DNA of 64,000 nt from Jeongeupia chitinilytica (GTDB taxonomy: Bacteria > Pseudomonadota > Gammaproteobacteria > Burkholderiales > Chitinibacteraceae), in contig NZ_BMYO01000008.1 in assembly GCF_014652315.1 (NCBI RefSeq), positions 191,347 to 255,346 of the forward strand, read 5' to 3'. Below the pieces are notes generated by a model. It was not told the DNA's origin. It saw nothing but the letters and a program-made list of their open reading frames with translations, and searched no databases. The translations under genes were made by a program, and so were the position numbers. Below, piece by piece: positions 22,754 through 31,613 of the stretch; within the stretch, counting starts at the first letter, position 1, and the number at the start of each line of letters is the position of its first letter.

Positions 22754-23636
22754 CCTCGCGGACGATGTCGACGAAGTCGCGCAGATAGGCGGCACCGGCG
22801 CGTTCCTGCGGCATCGCCGCGTACAGCCTTGCCGTCAGCCCGTTTTCGGTTACCGGCTTGGCGACGACATAGCCGCGGTCGAGGTAGTGCTGCACGCTCC
22901 AGCGCGGCAGCGCGGCGATGCCGCGGCGGCTGGCAACTAGCTGCAGCATCGCCACCGTCAGCTCGGTTGTGCGCCGCTTCGGGTTCACGCCGGCCGGCTT
23001 CAGCACCTGCCGGACCAGATCGAGCATTTCGTCCGGCACCGGATAGGTAATCAGCGTTTCGTCGGCGAAGTCCCCGGCCGACAGCCAGGCCTTGCCCGCG
23101 AGCGGGTGGTCGTTGGCGAGCAGCGCGACCATGTCGTAGGCGAACAGCGGCGCAAAGTGGATGCGGGCCTCGGGGTCGATGTCCGAAACGATGGCCAGAT
23201 CGGCGCGGTCGTCGAACAGCAGGCCGACCGGGTCGGCGTGAAAGCCCGAGACGATGTCGAGTTCGACCTCGGGCCAGCGGCCGCGGAAGGTGTCCATCGC
23301 CGGCATCAGCCAGTCGAAGCAAGTGTGGCACTCGACCGCGATGCGCAGGCTGCCGGCTTCGCCTTCACGCAGCTTGGCGATGTCGCGCTCGGTGCCGGCG
23401 ATCTGCGGCAGCACGCCGTCGGCCAGCGCCACCAGCCGCTCGCCGGCCGGCGTGAGCTTGAGCGGCGCCGATTTGCGCGCGAACAGCGGCATCGCATAGT
23501 GCTCCTCGAGCTGGCGCAGCTGGTGCGACAGCGCCGATTGCGTCAGGTGCAGCCGCTCGGCCGCGCGCGTCAGGCTGCCGGTATCGCGGATCGCCGCCAG
23601 GGTTTTCAGATGGCGCAGTTCGAGGATCGATTGCAT
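22713..23636 (-). CDS. metR: LysR-type transcriptional regulator MetR
   Basis: The 307-residue protein is a LysR-family activator with the N-terminal helix-turn-helix LKTLAAIRDTGSLTRAAERLHLTQSALSHQLRQLEE and a periplasmic-binding-like effector domain starting near residue 90 (LRIAVECHTCFDWLMPAM). MetR senses homocysteine and activates metE and other methionine genes. The ECHTCFDWL segment is characteristic of MetR, and the gene is divergent from metE with a 95-base gap, the classical arrangement. The stop lies inside the end of the convergent membrane-protein gene. Confidence 0.93.
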   Translation of the reverse strand: MQSILELRHLKTLAAIRDTGSLTRAAERLHLTQSALSHQLRQLEEHYAMPLFARKSAPLKLTPAGERLVALADGVLPQIAGTERDIAKLREGEAGSLRIAVECHTCFDWLMPAMDTFRGRWPEVELDIVSGFHADPVGLLFDDRADLAIVSDIDPEARIHFAPLFAYDMVALLANDHPLAGKAWLSAGDFADETLITYPVPDEMLDLVRQVLKPAGVNPKRRTTELTVAMLQLVASRRGIAALPRWSVQHYLDRGYVVAKPVTENGLTARLYAAMPQERAGAAYLRDFVDIVREVSAAELPGIQLTL

Positions 23637-23679
23637 GAGCTTTGTTCACACTAATTCTGAAAATAATGAGTTTGAATCA
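23636..23679. promoter_or_regulatory. Candidate MetR operator region between metR and metE
   Basis: Matches to the MetR consensus TGAANNTNNTTCA occur at 23636-23648 (TGAGCTTTGTTCA, one mismatch), with weaker ones at 23658-23670 and 23667-23679. The first overlaps the metR start codon and would fit autoregulation. The 95-base gap also holds an A+T-rich stretch suitable for promoters. Confidence 0.5.
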
Positions 23680-23731
23680 TAGATGCTGCAACGCGCATCA
23701 TGCAAGTGACTCATATAAATGGATGAATGAA

Positions 23732-26080
23732 ATGACTGTTGCTCATGTTCTGGGTTTTCCGCGCATCGGCGGCCAGCGCGAACTGAAGTTCGCCGTCGAA
23801 GCGTTCTGGCGCGGCGAATCGTCCGAGGCCGAACTTGCCGCCGTGGGCAGCACGCTGCGCCGCCGCCACTGGGACTGGCAGAAGAACGCCGGCCTCGATT
23901 TCGCCGCCGTCGGCGATTTCGCCTGGTACGACCAGATGCTCAACACGGCTGCGCTGCTCGGCGCGCTGCCGGCCCGCTTCGGCTTCGATGCCAGGGCGCT
24001 CAACCTGAAGCAGTACTTCGAACTGGCGCGCGGCAATGCCGAACAGCCGGCGATGGAAATGACCAAGTGGTTCGATACCAATTACCACTACATCGTGCCG
24101 GAACTCGATGCGGCAACGGCGTTTGACGGCGGTGTCGACTGGCTGTTCTACGACATCGACGAAGCGCGCTCGCAGGGCCACAAGGTCAAGCCGGTGCTGG
24201 TCGGCCCGCTGACCTTCCTTTACCTGTCCAAAACCAGGGCGGCCGGGTTCGACAAGCTCGAACTGCTGAAAAAAATCATTCCGGCTTACCGCCGCATTCT
24301 GGAAAAGCTCGCTGCACGCGGCATCGAATGGGTACAGATCGACGAACCGGTGCTGGCGCTCGAACTCGACACCGCATGGCAGGCCGCCTTCGTGCCGGCC
24401 TACCGCGAGCTCGGCAATGCCGGCGTCAAGCTGCTGCTGGGCACCTATTTCGACAGCGTGACCGGGCACGCCGCGCTGATCAACGCGCTGCCGGTGGCCG
24501 GCGTACACCTTGACCTCGTGCGTGCACCGGCCCAGCTCGATGCCTTGCTGCCGGCATGGCCGGCCGAGCGCATCCTCAGCGCCGGCGTGATCGACGGCCG
24601 CAACATCTGGGCCGCCGACCTGACGACGAAGCTGGCGCAGCTGGAAACGGCCAGGGCGCAGCTCGGCGAGCGCCTGTGGGTGTCGGCCAGCGCGTCGCTG
24701 CTGCACAGCCCGGTCGATCTGGATTCCGAAGACCGGCTCGATGCCGAGCTGAAATCGTGGCTGGCGTTTGCCAGACAGAAACTGGACGAAGTCGCGATCC
24801 TCAAGCGGGGGCTCGACGGTGGCCGTGACGCGGTCGCCGCCGAACTGGCCGCCAGCGACGCCGTCGCGCACAGCCGCGCGACGTCGACCCGCATCCACAA
24901 CCGTGCCGTCGGTGCCCGTCTGGTCGCGCTGGTTGCCAGCGACGCCGAGCGTCACAGCCCGTATGCGCAACGTGCGGTCGCGCAACGCGAATGGCTGAAG
25001 CTGCCGCTGCTGCCGACGACGACGATCGGTTCGTTCCCGCAGACGCAGGACATCCGTGCCGCGCGGGCCGCGTTCAAGCGCGGTGCGCTGGCCGAGGCCG
25101 ATTACGTCGCGGCGATGCAGGCCGAGATCCGCCTCGCGGTCGCCAAGCAGGAAGCGCTGGGCCTCGACGTGCCGGTGCACGGTGAAGCCGAACGCAACGA
25201 CATGGTCGAATACTTCGGCGAACAGCTGGCCGGTTTCGCCTTCACCCGCTTCGGCTGGGTGCAGAGCTACGGCAGCCGCTGCGTGAAGCCGCCGGTGATC
25301 TTCGGTGACGTCTCGCGCCCGAACCCGATGACGGTCGAGTGGAGCCGCTACGCCCAGTCGCTCACCACCAAGCCGATGAAGGGCATGCTCACCGGCCCGG
25401 TGACGATCCTGCAGTGGTCGTTCGTCCGCGACGACCAGCCGCGCCGCGATACCGCGCTGCAGATCGCGCTGGCGATCCGCGACGAGGTCGTCGACCTCGA
25501 GTCCGCCGGCATCAAGGTGATCCAGATCGACGAACCGGCGTTCCGCGAAGGCCTGCCGCTCAAGCGCTCGGACTGGGATGCGTATCTGGAATGGGCCGGC
25601 CGCGCATTCCGGATTTCGGCCTCGGGCGTCGTCGACAGCACCCAGATCCACACCCACATGTGCTACTCGGAGTTCAACGACATCCTGCCTGCGATCGCCG
25701 CGATGGACGCCGATGTGATCACGATCGAGACCAGCCGCTCGGACATGGAGCTGCTCGAAGCTTTCGGCGAATTCGCCTACCCGAACGAGATCGGCCCGGG
25801 CGTCTACGACATCCACAGCCCGCGCGTCCCGCCGGTGGCCGACATGCTGCGGCTGATTGCCAAGGCGCTCGACGTCGTTCCGGCCGAACGGCTGTGGATC
25901 AACCCGGACTGCGGCCTGAAGACCCGCGGCTGGCCGGAAACCGAAGCCGCGCTGGCGAACATGCTCGAAGCGACGGTCGAAGCCCGCAAGGCGATCGCCG
26001 AAGGCCGCAAGCTGGCGGTTGACGCGGTCAATGCCTACAAGGTGCACGCGCACGGCGGCAGTTGCGGTTGCAACGCCTGA
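23732..26080 (+). CDS. metE: Cobalamin-independent methionine synthase MetE
   Basis: MetE transfers a methyl group from 5-methyltetrahydropteroyl-triglutamate to homocysteine using a zinc centre. The 782-residue product starts TVAHVLGFPRIGGQRELKF and contains MTKWFDTNYHYIVPE, WVQIDEPVLALEL, TTTIGSFPQTQDIRAARAAF and VHGEAERNDMVEYFGEQLAGF. The zinc ligands are visible in IHTHMCYSEFNDI and NPDCGLKTRGWPE. The start at 23732 follows a GGA by eight bases; the in-frame ATG at 23723 would add three residues. The protein runs about 28 residues beyond the E. coli end and finishes in HAHGGSCGCNA, a His/Cys-rich tail. Divergent metR and putative MetR sites point to homocysteine-dependent activation. Confidence 0.96.
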   Translation: MTVAHVLGFPRIGGQRELKFAVEAFWRGESSEAELAAVGSTLRRRHWDWQKNAGLDFAAVGDFAWYDQMLNTAALLGALPARFGFDARALNLKQYFELARGNAEQPAMEMTKWFDTNYHYIVPELDAATAFDGGVDWLFYDIDEARSQGHKVKPVLVGPLTFLYLSKTRAAGFDKLELLKKIIPAYRRILEKLAARGIEWVQIDEPVLALELDTAWQAAFVPAYRELGNAGVKLLLGTYFDSVTGHAALINALPVAGVHLDLVRAPAQLDALLPAWPAERILSAGVIDGRNIWAADLTTKLAQLETARAQLGERLWVSASASLLHSPVDLDSEDRLDAELKSWLAFARQKLDEVAILKRGLDGGRDAVAAELAASDAVAHSRATSTRIHNRAVGARLVALVASDAERHSPYAQRAVAQREWLKLPLLPTTTIGSFPQTQDIRAARAAFKRGALAEADYVAAMQAEIRLAVAKQEALGLDVPVHGEAERNDMVEYFGEQLAGFAFTRFGWVQSYGSRCVKPPVIFGDVSRPNPMTVEWSRYAQSLTTKPMKGMLTGPVTILQWSFVRDDQPRRDTALQIALAIRDEVVDLESAGIKVIQIDEPAFREGLPLKRSDWDAYLEWAGRAFRISASGVVDSTQIHTHMCYSEFNDILPAIAAMDADVITIETSRSDMELLEAFGEFAYPNEIGPGVYDIHSPRVPPVADMLRLIAKALDVVPAERLWINPDCGLKTRGWPETEAALANMLEATVEARKAIAEGRKLAVDAVNAYKVHAHGGSCGCNA

Positions 26081-26087
26081 GCATTGC

Positions 26088-26130
26088 CATCAACGGAAAA
26101 AGTCGCCCAAGGGCGGCTTTTTCGTTGATG
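26088..26130 (+). terminator. Terminator after metE (very long stem)
   Basis: The arms CATCAACG...AAAAAGTCGCCC and GGGCGGCTTTTT...CGTTGATG form a near-perfect stem of about 20 bp with a 2-base loop, starting eight bases after the metE stop. The T-run lies within the descending arm. It would work on both strands. Confidence 0.85.
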
Positions 26131-26256
26131 GATTCCTATGCCGGCCGGACGTTCGTCGGTTGCCACGCCCTTGGCCGGCCGGTTGTCCGAAAACAGGCGC
26201 GGTGACCGGGGCTTGCTGCCATAGCGGAAACAGGCGGTTCCGGTGCGGCGGCGGGC

Positions 26257-26826
26257 ATGGATACAGACAGCGAAAAGGGTTCGTGGTGGAAAACGCTTCC
26301 CGGCGTGCTTTCCGGTGTGGCCGCCGTGATTGCGGCCGTGGGCGGGCTGGTTGCGGTGCTGTCGCAATCGGGGTTCTTTGCCGAAAGGAAGGCGGCGCCG
26401 GCCGTACCGGCGCAGGCCGAGGTGCAGCCGCCGCCAGCTGTCCGGTCGGCGGCGGTACCGGTACCGGAGCGCACCGACCCGACCCCCGACGCCGGTGCCG
26501 ACCAGCTGCTGCGCCGGCTTGCGCAGGCCAACATCCGCAACAGCGTGGGCGAGGCCACGATGCGGACCTGGCTGGCCGATTCGGACTGGTACCGCCTGCT
26601 GGCCCGGGAAAGCCTTGCCGTGGTCGGCGACCGGCGTTTGCGCCGGGATGGTGCCGATCTGGACAAGATCAGTTTCTTCTACGTTTCCTCGCTGGGTTTC
26701 AAGAGCGAGAACGAGCTGCCGGCCGGGCACGCGATCAACCGTGGCAAGCTGACGCAGGCCATCGTCGACGCGTACAACGACAGCAACGGTGCCGGCGCGA
26801 AAGCGCTTCAGGAGCTGCTCGAATAG
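26257..26826 (+). CDS. Hypothetical single-pass membrane protein
   Basis: I do not recognise this 189-residue protein. It has a short charged N-terminus (DTDSEKGSWWKTLPG), one transmembrane helix (about residues 17-40, LSGVAAVIAAVGGLVAVLS), and a Pro/Ala/Val-rich linker to about residue 75. The C-terminal soluble domain reads ADQLLRRLAQANIRNSVGEA, TWLADSDWYRLLARESL and SFFYVSSLGFKSENELPAGH. The topology puts the last 140 residues on one side of the membrane, probably the periplasm. It lies after the metE terminator and is convergent with the 950-residue multidomain gene, 102 bases apart. There is no clear ribosome binding site. A link with that gene is possible but not shown. Confidence 0.6.
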   Translation: MDTDSEKGSWWKTLPGVLSGVAAVIAAVGGLVAVLSQSGFFAERKAAPAVPAQAEVQPPPAVRSAAVPVPERTDPTPDAGADQLLRRLAQANIRNSVGEATMRTWLADSDWYRLLARESLAVVGDRRLRRDGADLDKISFFYVSSLGFKSENELPAGHAINRGKLTQAIVDAYNDSNGAGAKALQELLE

Positions 26827-26928
26827 CCGTGGCGCCAGTCAGGATTACGTGATCTCCGTCCGGGACGGCCTGCAGGCGCAACGTTGATGGTGGCGGGTGG
26901 CAATCGCCGGCCCGCCGTTCGCACCGGC

Positions 26929-29781
26929 TCAGAAGCCGCGCAGGTCGTCGACCGGCATGGTCAGCACGTCGTTGCCGGTCACCAGTTTCAGTGTCTGGCC
27001 GATGACCTCGATGTTGTTGTCGAAGCTGCCGTGGGATGCGGAGATCGTCGTGTCCGGGCCGGACCTGACCCGGGCGTCCCGCCAGACGTGCAGCCGCCCG
27101 GCGCCGCCTGCGTCGGCCCACGCGCGGCACCAGTCGTTGACGGTGTCGAAGGTCGTCGACGCGCCGTCCCAGTCCCGCGCATCGGGGGTGGTGAACACCT
27201 TTTCCAGCCCGAGGAGGGGCGTGCGCCTGTCCGTTTCGAGCGCGTTGCTGACCAGATAAAGCAGCGACTTGCGGTAGATTTCCGCGACGGTGTCGTTACG
27301 CTCGTTGTCGTCGCTGAGCACGTGCAGATGCAGGCGTTTCATCAGGGCCTGATGCGGTGTGTAGTGCGTGTTGGCGAACGCCACCGTGCAGGCCGGCGCA
27401 TACAGGTGGACCGAGGCCAGACGCTCGCCGAGGTCGAGCTGGGCGAAGCGGTCGAGCAGCTGGCCGAGCAGGATAGCGCCGGCCGAGTGGCCGATCAGGT
27501 GGATTTCCAGCTTGTCGCCCCAGAGGTTCGCCAGTGCCTGCAGCGCCAGTGCGAGCAGGTCGCCACCGCGTCCGCGTTCGGTCGCGAACCCGGCGTTTTC
27601 CTTCATTTCGCTCCAGATCGGCCGGGCGAGCGGGCGGCCGATGACGGTTTCGACCAGCGCATCTTGCTGGTCGGCGAAAAAGTCCGTGATGCCGCGATCA
27701 GCGCCGAACAGGCCCGAGCGCAGCTGGTCGATATGGTCGCCGATGATCTGGCCGACCGATTCGAGCAGGCCGGTTTTCCAGACCAGGAACAGCGGGTAGC
27801 AGCCGTTGCCGGTGAAGTAGGGCCCCATCACGCGGGCGCGCTTGAGCGCTGCATCCTTGCTGTTGAGGCCGCCGTGGGCGTAGATGACCAGCCGCTTGAC
27901 GTCGCCCGGCTGGGTGCGGAACCACAGGTCGGGCAGCGTGCAGGCCTGTGCGCGCAGCGATCGCTGGAGTTCGTCTTCGGCGATGAAGCTGTCGATGCGC
28001 CCGTCGTTGCCGCTGATGATGCTGTGCCTTGTCGTCGTTTCGTCATCCCAGCTCGAAGCCGCGACGCCGCTGGGCGCATTGCGGTGCGAACGCGGCACGC
28101 GCTGGCCGGACAGGTTGCCGGGCACGCCGAGTGCCGCGACCCAGGCGTCCATCGCATTGGCGAGCCAGTCGGCGTAGCCGAGCACGGCAAAGCCGCCGGC
28201 GCCCCATGCCTCGCCCCACGAGTTCTGCACGACGAAGCCGGTCCGGTTGAAGCCGACCAGCGCGAAGGCATGCCCGCCCGACAGCGAAGGCCGGTCGTCG
28301 AACGCGATCAGCGGCAGGTCCGCGTGCGATTTCGGTGCCCTGGTCCGCGCGACGCCGGCCCAGCCGGGATGCGTGTACGCCGAGACATAGATCGCGCCGA
28401 CCTCGGCGATGGCCGCCTGCAGGTCGACCAGCGCCTTGGGGTCGATCCGGTAATAGACGCCGAGCGTGGTTTCCAGCGCTGCGTCGATCCAGCCCGGATT
28501 CGGCGTCGTGTCCTCGCCGGGGTGATAGGGCCAGTCGTGCGCCGGACAGACGCCGTGGCGGTGCCAGCCTTTCAGCGCACCGCGGCAGCTCGATCCTTCG
28601 TAATCCTCGCCGTCGTATTCGTCGTAGCGGCGGGCGAACGCATACAGCATGCGCGGGCTGACCGATTCGGTCGCCTTGCCGCCGTTGGCGCGCCAGCGCA
28701 GGTAGTTGATCACGCAGGCGAGGCCGAAGCCGGTGCAGGCGCCTTCGGTGCCCTGGTTCAGCACCAGCCCGGCCCTGGTGTAGGCCGGCAGCAGTTGTGC
28801 AACGTCGGCATCGGTCGGATGTTGCGGCGGCAACGACTGCACGCGCGGCATGAACAGCCGGTCGCGCAGGTCGACGCCGTCGCGGACGACGGTCAGCGTC
28901 TCGGGCACGGTGAAGCCCTTGGCCTTGCCGCTTGCGCGGGCCGCTTGCACCGGGCCGAGCACCGCCAGCCCGCGGCGGTAGGCGTCGGTGAAGCGGTCGA
29001 GCCCGTGACTGCCGCCGTTGACGAGCTTGCGCGCCTTTTTCAGGTCGTCGCTGTCGAGCGCCGCCCGGATCGGGTCCCGTTTGGCGACGAGAAAGGCGGC
29101 AAGCAGACAGGCGGCGACCTCCGGGGCGTTGGCCAGTTCGGACCGGCCGACGAGATCGATGTCGAGCCTGGTCCCCAGCCTTGTGTAGTTGTCCCGGCCG
29201 GTCAGCTGCACGTAGCCGCGACCCTTGAAGCGCGCGCCGTCGCCGGGCTCGGTGTTGCCGAGGGTGTGGCCGATGTCGGTACCGGGGTCGTAGGCGCTGA
29301 ACGGCGGCTTGCCGGGGGCGGTGTTGAATTTCGACACGCCTTCGCTGATCGGCACGAAACCCTCGGTTTCGGCGCGGATCGTCGCCAGTGCCATGCAGAT
29401 CAGATCACGCTCGATCAGGCCCGCGGCGCGCAGCGCGGCCATCACGTACGGCAGGTTGCGCTCGATGTTCGACGCCTTGGTCGCCGGGAACATCTTCTGC
29501 ACCGACGCGACGTTGACCTGGACCTGGGCCGGATCGCTCTGCAGCAGCCCGAACTCGCCGAGCACGCGCGGGCCGGCGATGCCGTCGGCGACGAAGCCGG
29601 CGCTGCCCTGCCATTGCTGCAGCGCCGCCTCGGTGTCGGCGTCGAATCCGTCACCACCGTCGTTCAGGCCGGGAAAGGGCGCGGCGTTGATGCCGGCCTG
29701 TTCGAGTGCGGTCCGCAGCGCCTGTTTCAGCGCGGCGACGTCGGCGCCCTGGTGGCCGCGAATCAGGAGTGGACTGGCCAT
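26929..29781 (-). CDS. Four-domain protein: peptidoglycan-binding, GH19-like, papain-like (C1) peptidase and alpha/beta-hydrolase
   Basis: The 950-residue protein has no signal peptide and no membrane helix. Residues 1-80 form a PG_binding_1-like module (RGHQGADVAALKQAL, DADTEAALQQWQ). Residues about 85-275 look like a GH19 chitinase/lysozyme domain: Glu138 (IRAETEGF), Glu147, and GDGARFKGRGYVQLTGRDNY. Residues about 305-555 form a papain-like C1 peptidase with Gln343, Cys349 (NQGTEGACTGFG), His504 (SGGHAFALVGF) and Asn520 (VVQNSWGEAWG), so the catalytic set is complete. Residues about 600-900 form an alpha/beta-hydrolase with the nucleophile elbow GHSAG at 764-768 (Ser766) and an oxyanion-type HGG at 636-638. 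A GAGGA site lies seven bases before the ATG. It stands alone between metE and the kdgK-type operon. It may be a secreted effector, a released lysin or a predation enzyme; which one is not determined by the sequence. Confidence 0.85.
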   Translation of the reverse strand: MASPLLIRGHQGADVAALKQALRTALEQAGINAAPFPGLNDGGDGFDADTEAALQQWQGSAGFVADGIAGPRVLGEFGLLQSDPAQVQVNVASVQKMFPATKASNIERNLPYVMAALRAAGLIERDLICMALATIRAETEGFVPISEGVSKFNTAPGKPPFSAYDPGTDIGHTLGNTEPGDGARFKGRGYVQLTGRDNYTRLGTRLDIDLVGRSELANAPEVAACLLAAFLVAKRDPIRAALDSDDLKKARKLVNGGSHGLDRFTDAYRRGLAVLGPVQAARASGKAKGFTVPETLTVVRDGVDLRDRLFMPRVQSLPPQHPTDADVAQLLPAYTRAGLVLNQGTEGACTGFGLACVINYLRWRANGGKATESVSPRMLYAFARRYDEYDGEDYEGSSCRGALKGWHRHGVCPAHDWPYHPGEDTTPNPGWIDAALETTLGVYYRIDPKALVDLQAAIAEVGAIYVSAYTHPGWAGVARTRAPKSHADLPLIAFDDRPSLSGGHAFALVGFNRTGFVVQNSWGEAWGAGGFAVLGYADWLANAMDAWVAALGVPGNLSGQRVPRSHRNAPSGVAASSWDDETTTRHSIISGNDGRIDSFIAEDELQRSLRAQACTLPDLWFRTQPGDVKRLVIYAHGGLNSKDAALKRARVMGPYFTGNGCYPLFLVWKTGLLESVGQIIGDHIDQLRSGLFGADRGITDFFADQQDALVETVIGRPLARPIWSEMKENAGFATERGRGGDLLALALQALANLWGDKLEIHLIGHSAGAILLGQLLDRFAQLDLGERLASVHLYAPACTVAFANTHYTPHQALMKRLHLHVLSDDNERNDTVAEIYRKSLLYLVSNALETDRRTPLLGLEKVFTTPDARDWDGASTTFDTVNDWCRAWADAGGAGRLHVWRDARVRSGPDTTISASHGSFDNNIEVIGQTLKLVTGNDVLTMPVDDLRGF

Positions 29782-30196
29782 GATGCTTTCCTCGGCAAAC
29801 GGGGATTCGGTTGAAGACGGGCGGGGTGTGCCACGCGCACCTTCGGGTGTGCGGTTGTCGACGCGGGTGGTGAATGCGGGGGCTTGGGGGGAGGGCGGAC
29901 AGGGAGGGCGCGTGGCATGTGCCGGTCGCGTGCATCGGTCACGCTGCGGACGCAGTCGCGACGAAGGGCAACGGAGGAAGCTGGCCTGTTCATGATCCGC
30001 TCGGTGTCATCTGTCAAAACAGGTGAGCGGATCTGCCAAGTCGTTGAGGGTCGACTGTCGGCGCGCATCCGGGCGGCCGCTGGCTATGTTGTGAACACTA
30101 GTTTCTTCGGCGGCTGCTTTGGACAAAACCGGACAGATGGGCGTGTCGATTGTGCCGCCGTGGGGCCGGACCGGATGCCGGGAGATGCCGGGCGAC
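29782..30196. other. Long gene-free leader upstream of the multidomain gene
   Basis: No credible coding frame was found here. On the minus strand a TTGACA-like hexamer (complement at 30012-30017) lies about 236 bases before the start codon of the 950-residue gene, but a good -10 at 17 bases is missing. The rest is G-rich, with no hairpin or repeat that I could support. Confidence 0.4.
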
Positions 30197-30221
30197 AAAA
30201 AGCCCCTGCGTTGCAGGGGCT
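30197..30221 (-). terminator. Rho-independent terminator of the D-amino acid operon
   Basis: On the minus strand a perfect 9-bp stem AGCCCCTGC / GCAGGGGCT with a 3-base loop is followed by TTTTT. It lies about 100 bases after the sugar-kinase stop and ends the six-gene transcript. Confidence 0.88.
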
Positions 30222-30324
30222 GTGTCATGGATGGTCCGGTGGCGCGATTGGCGAAGGGGGCGACTCAGGAACCCGTCGCCTGCAGGCAGACCGTGTGCGG
30301 TTCGCCGTCGGCCGTTGCCGCCGT

Positions 30325-31224
30325 TTACCGCGGCATCGCTCCGGTCGGCATGATCGCGCCCGGGTACTGGATCACCAGCCCGGCCAGCCGGTGGCCGCTG
30401 CGGGTGGCATCGGCCGGGGTCGCGCCAAGGAGGCGAGCGGCAAGGTAAGCGGCGGCAAACGAGTCGCCGGCGGCGCAGGTATCGACGACGCGTTCCACCG
30501 GGCTGGCCGCCACCGCGACCTGCAGCCCGCCGCTGATGACGGTGGCCGGTGCCGCGCCGCGCTTGACGACGATCTCGGAACAGCCCAGCGCCTGAACACG
30601 GGCGATCAGCGCGTCGCCGTCGTCGCCGAAAACGCGGGTCTCGTCGTCCTCGGTGACCAGGGCGATGTCGGCGATCGCGTAGAGTTGCGCATAGGCGTCA
30701 CGCGCGTCGGCCACCGGCCACAGTTGCGGCCGGTAGTTGTTGTCGAACCAGACCCGGCCGTCTTGCCGCCTGAACGCGGCCAGCGCCTCGATCAGCCGCT
30801 TGCGCTCCGGCGCCGGGAACAGCGCCAGCGTGATGCCGGACAGGTAGACCGCATCCAGACCGTCGAACAGGGCTGCGAAATCGAGGCCGCCGGCAAACCA
30901 GTGGCGGGCCGCGCTGTCGCTGCGCCAGTAATGGAAGCGCCGCTCGCCGGCGTCGTCGGTTTCGACCAGATACAGGCCGGGCAGGCGGCCGGACAGGCGG
31001 GCGATCCGCTCCGTCGCGATGCCTTCGGCCTGCCAGTCGGCGAGCAGCCCGTCGGACAGGCTGTCGTCGCCGAGCGCGCTCAGGTAATGCACCGGGTGGG
31101 CCGCGCCGAGCTGGCGTGCCAGATAGACGGCGGTGTTGAGCGTATCGCCACCCCAGCGGCGTTCGAGTGGCGTGCCGGCCAGCTCGATCATCGCTTCGCC
31201 GATCAGACCGATCCGCATGGTCAT
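30325..31224 (-). CDS. PfkB-family sugar kinase, KdgK-like (2-dehydro-3-deoxygluconokinase)
   Basis: The 299-residue protein is a ribokinase/PfkB fold kinase. It starts RIGLIGEAMIELAG, has the GGDTLNTAVYLARQLG substrate motif, and the C-terminal signature DTCAAGDSFAAAYLAARLLG with the catalytic Asp. The pattern is closest to 2-keto-3-deoxygluconate kinases, but the substrate is not proven. The start overlaps the RidA stop as ATGA, so it is the last gene of the operon. The cluster otherwise handles D-amino acid derivatives, so the true substrate may not be KDG. An alternative start at 31218 would remove two residues. Confidence 0.85.
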   Translation of the reverse strand: MTMRIGLIGEAMIELAGTPLERRWGGDTLNTAVYLARQLGAAHPVHYLSALGDDSLSDGLLADWQAEGIATERIARLSGRLPGLYLVETDDAGERRFHYWRSDSAARHWFAGGLDFAALFDGLDAVYLSGITLALFPAPERKRLIEALAAFRRQDGRVWFDNNYRPQLWPVADARDAYAQLYAIADIALVTEDDETRVFGDDGDALIARVQALGCSEIVVKRGAAPATVISGGLQVAVAASPVERVVDTCAAGDSFAAAYLAARLLGATPADATRSGHRLAGLVIQYPGAIMPTGAMPR

Positions 31225-31613
31225 GCCGGCTTCTTGTAGGCGACGCAGTCGACCTCGACCTTGCAGTCGACGACCATGCTCGACACCACGCAGGCGCGCG
31301 CCGGCGGGTTGGCGCCGAAGTACTCCATGAACACGCGGTTGAACGACATGAAGTCGCGCGGATCGTCGAGCCAGACGCCGCAGCGGACGACGTGCTCGGG
31401 GCCGTAGCCGGCTTCCGCGAGGATGGCGAGCACGTTCTGGATCGCCTGGTGCGACTGGGCGACGATGCCGCCGTCGATGATCTCGCCGTTCACCATCGGC
31501 ACCTGGCCCGATACGAACAGCCAGCCGTCGGCGCCGGCCGCGCGTGCGAACGGCAGATGCTGGCCGCCGGTACCCTTGCCGCCTTCGACGCCGATGCGGG
31601 TGATGTCAGACAT
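31221..31613 (-). CDS. RidA/YjgF-family enamine/imine deaminase-like protein
   Basis: The 130-residue protein is a RidA-fold (YjgF/YER057c/UK114) protein: GWLFVSGQVPMVNGEIIDGG, QNVLAILAEAGYGPEHVVRC, FMSFNRVFMEYFGANPPARACVV, and the C-terminal VEVDCVAYKK. Members hydrolyse reactive enamine and imine intermediates released by PLP enzymes, and RidA also guards against 2-aminoacrylate. The conserved Arg is visible in PPARACVV. Its ATG at 31613 lies eight bases inside the end of the D-aminoacylase gene. Placement next to a PLP enzyme and a D-aminoacylase fits removal of imines from D-amino acid deamination. Confidence 0.9.
   Translation of the reverse strand: MSDITRIGVEGGKGTGGQHLPFARAAGADGWLFVSGQVPMVNGEIIDGGIVAQSHQAIQNVLAILAEAGYGPEHVVRCGVWLDDPRDFMSFNRVFMEYFGANPPARACVVSSMVVDCKVEVDCVAYKKPA

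Noticed and set aside
26884..29814. A 976-codon plus-strand open frame over the multidomain gene
   Set aside because: The minus strand has complete catalytic motifs and a good ribosome binding site; the plus-strand translation has none and is typical high-G+C shadow.
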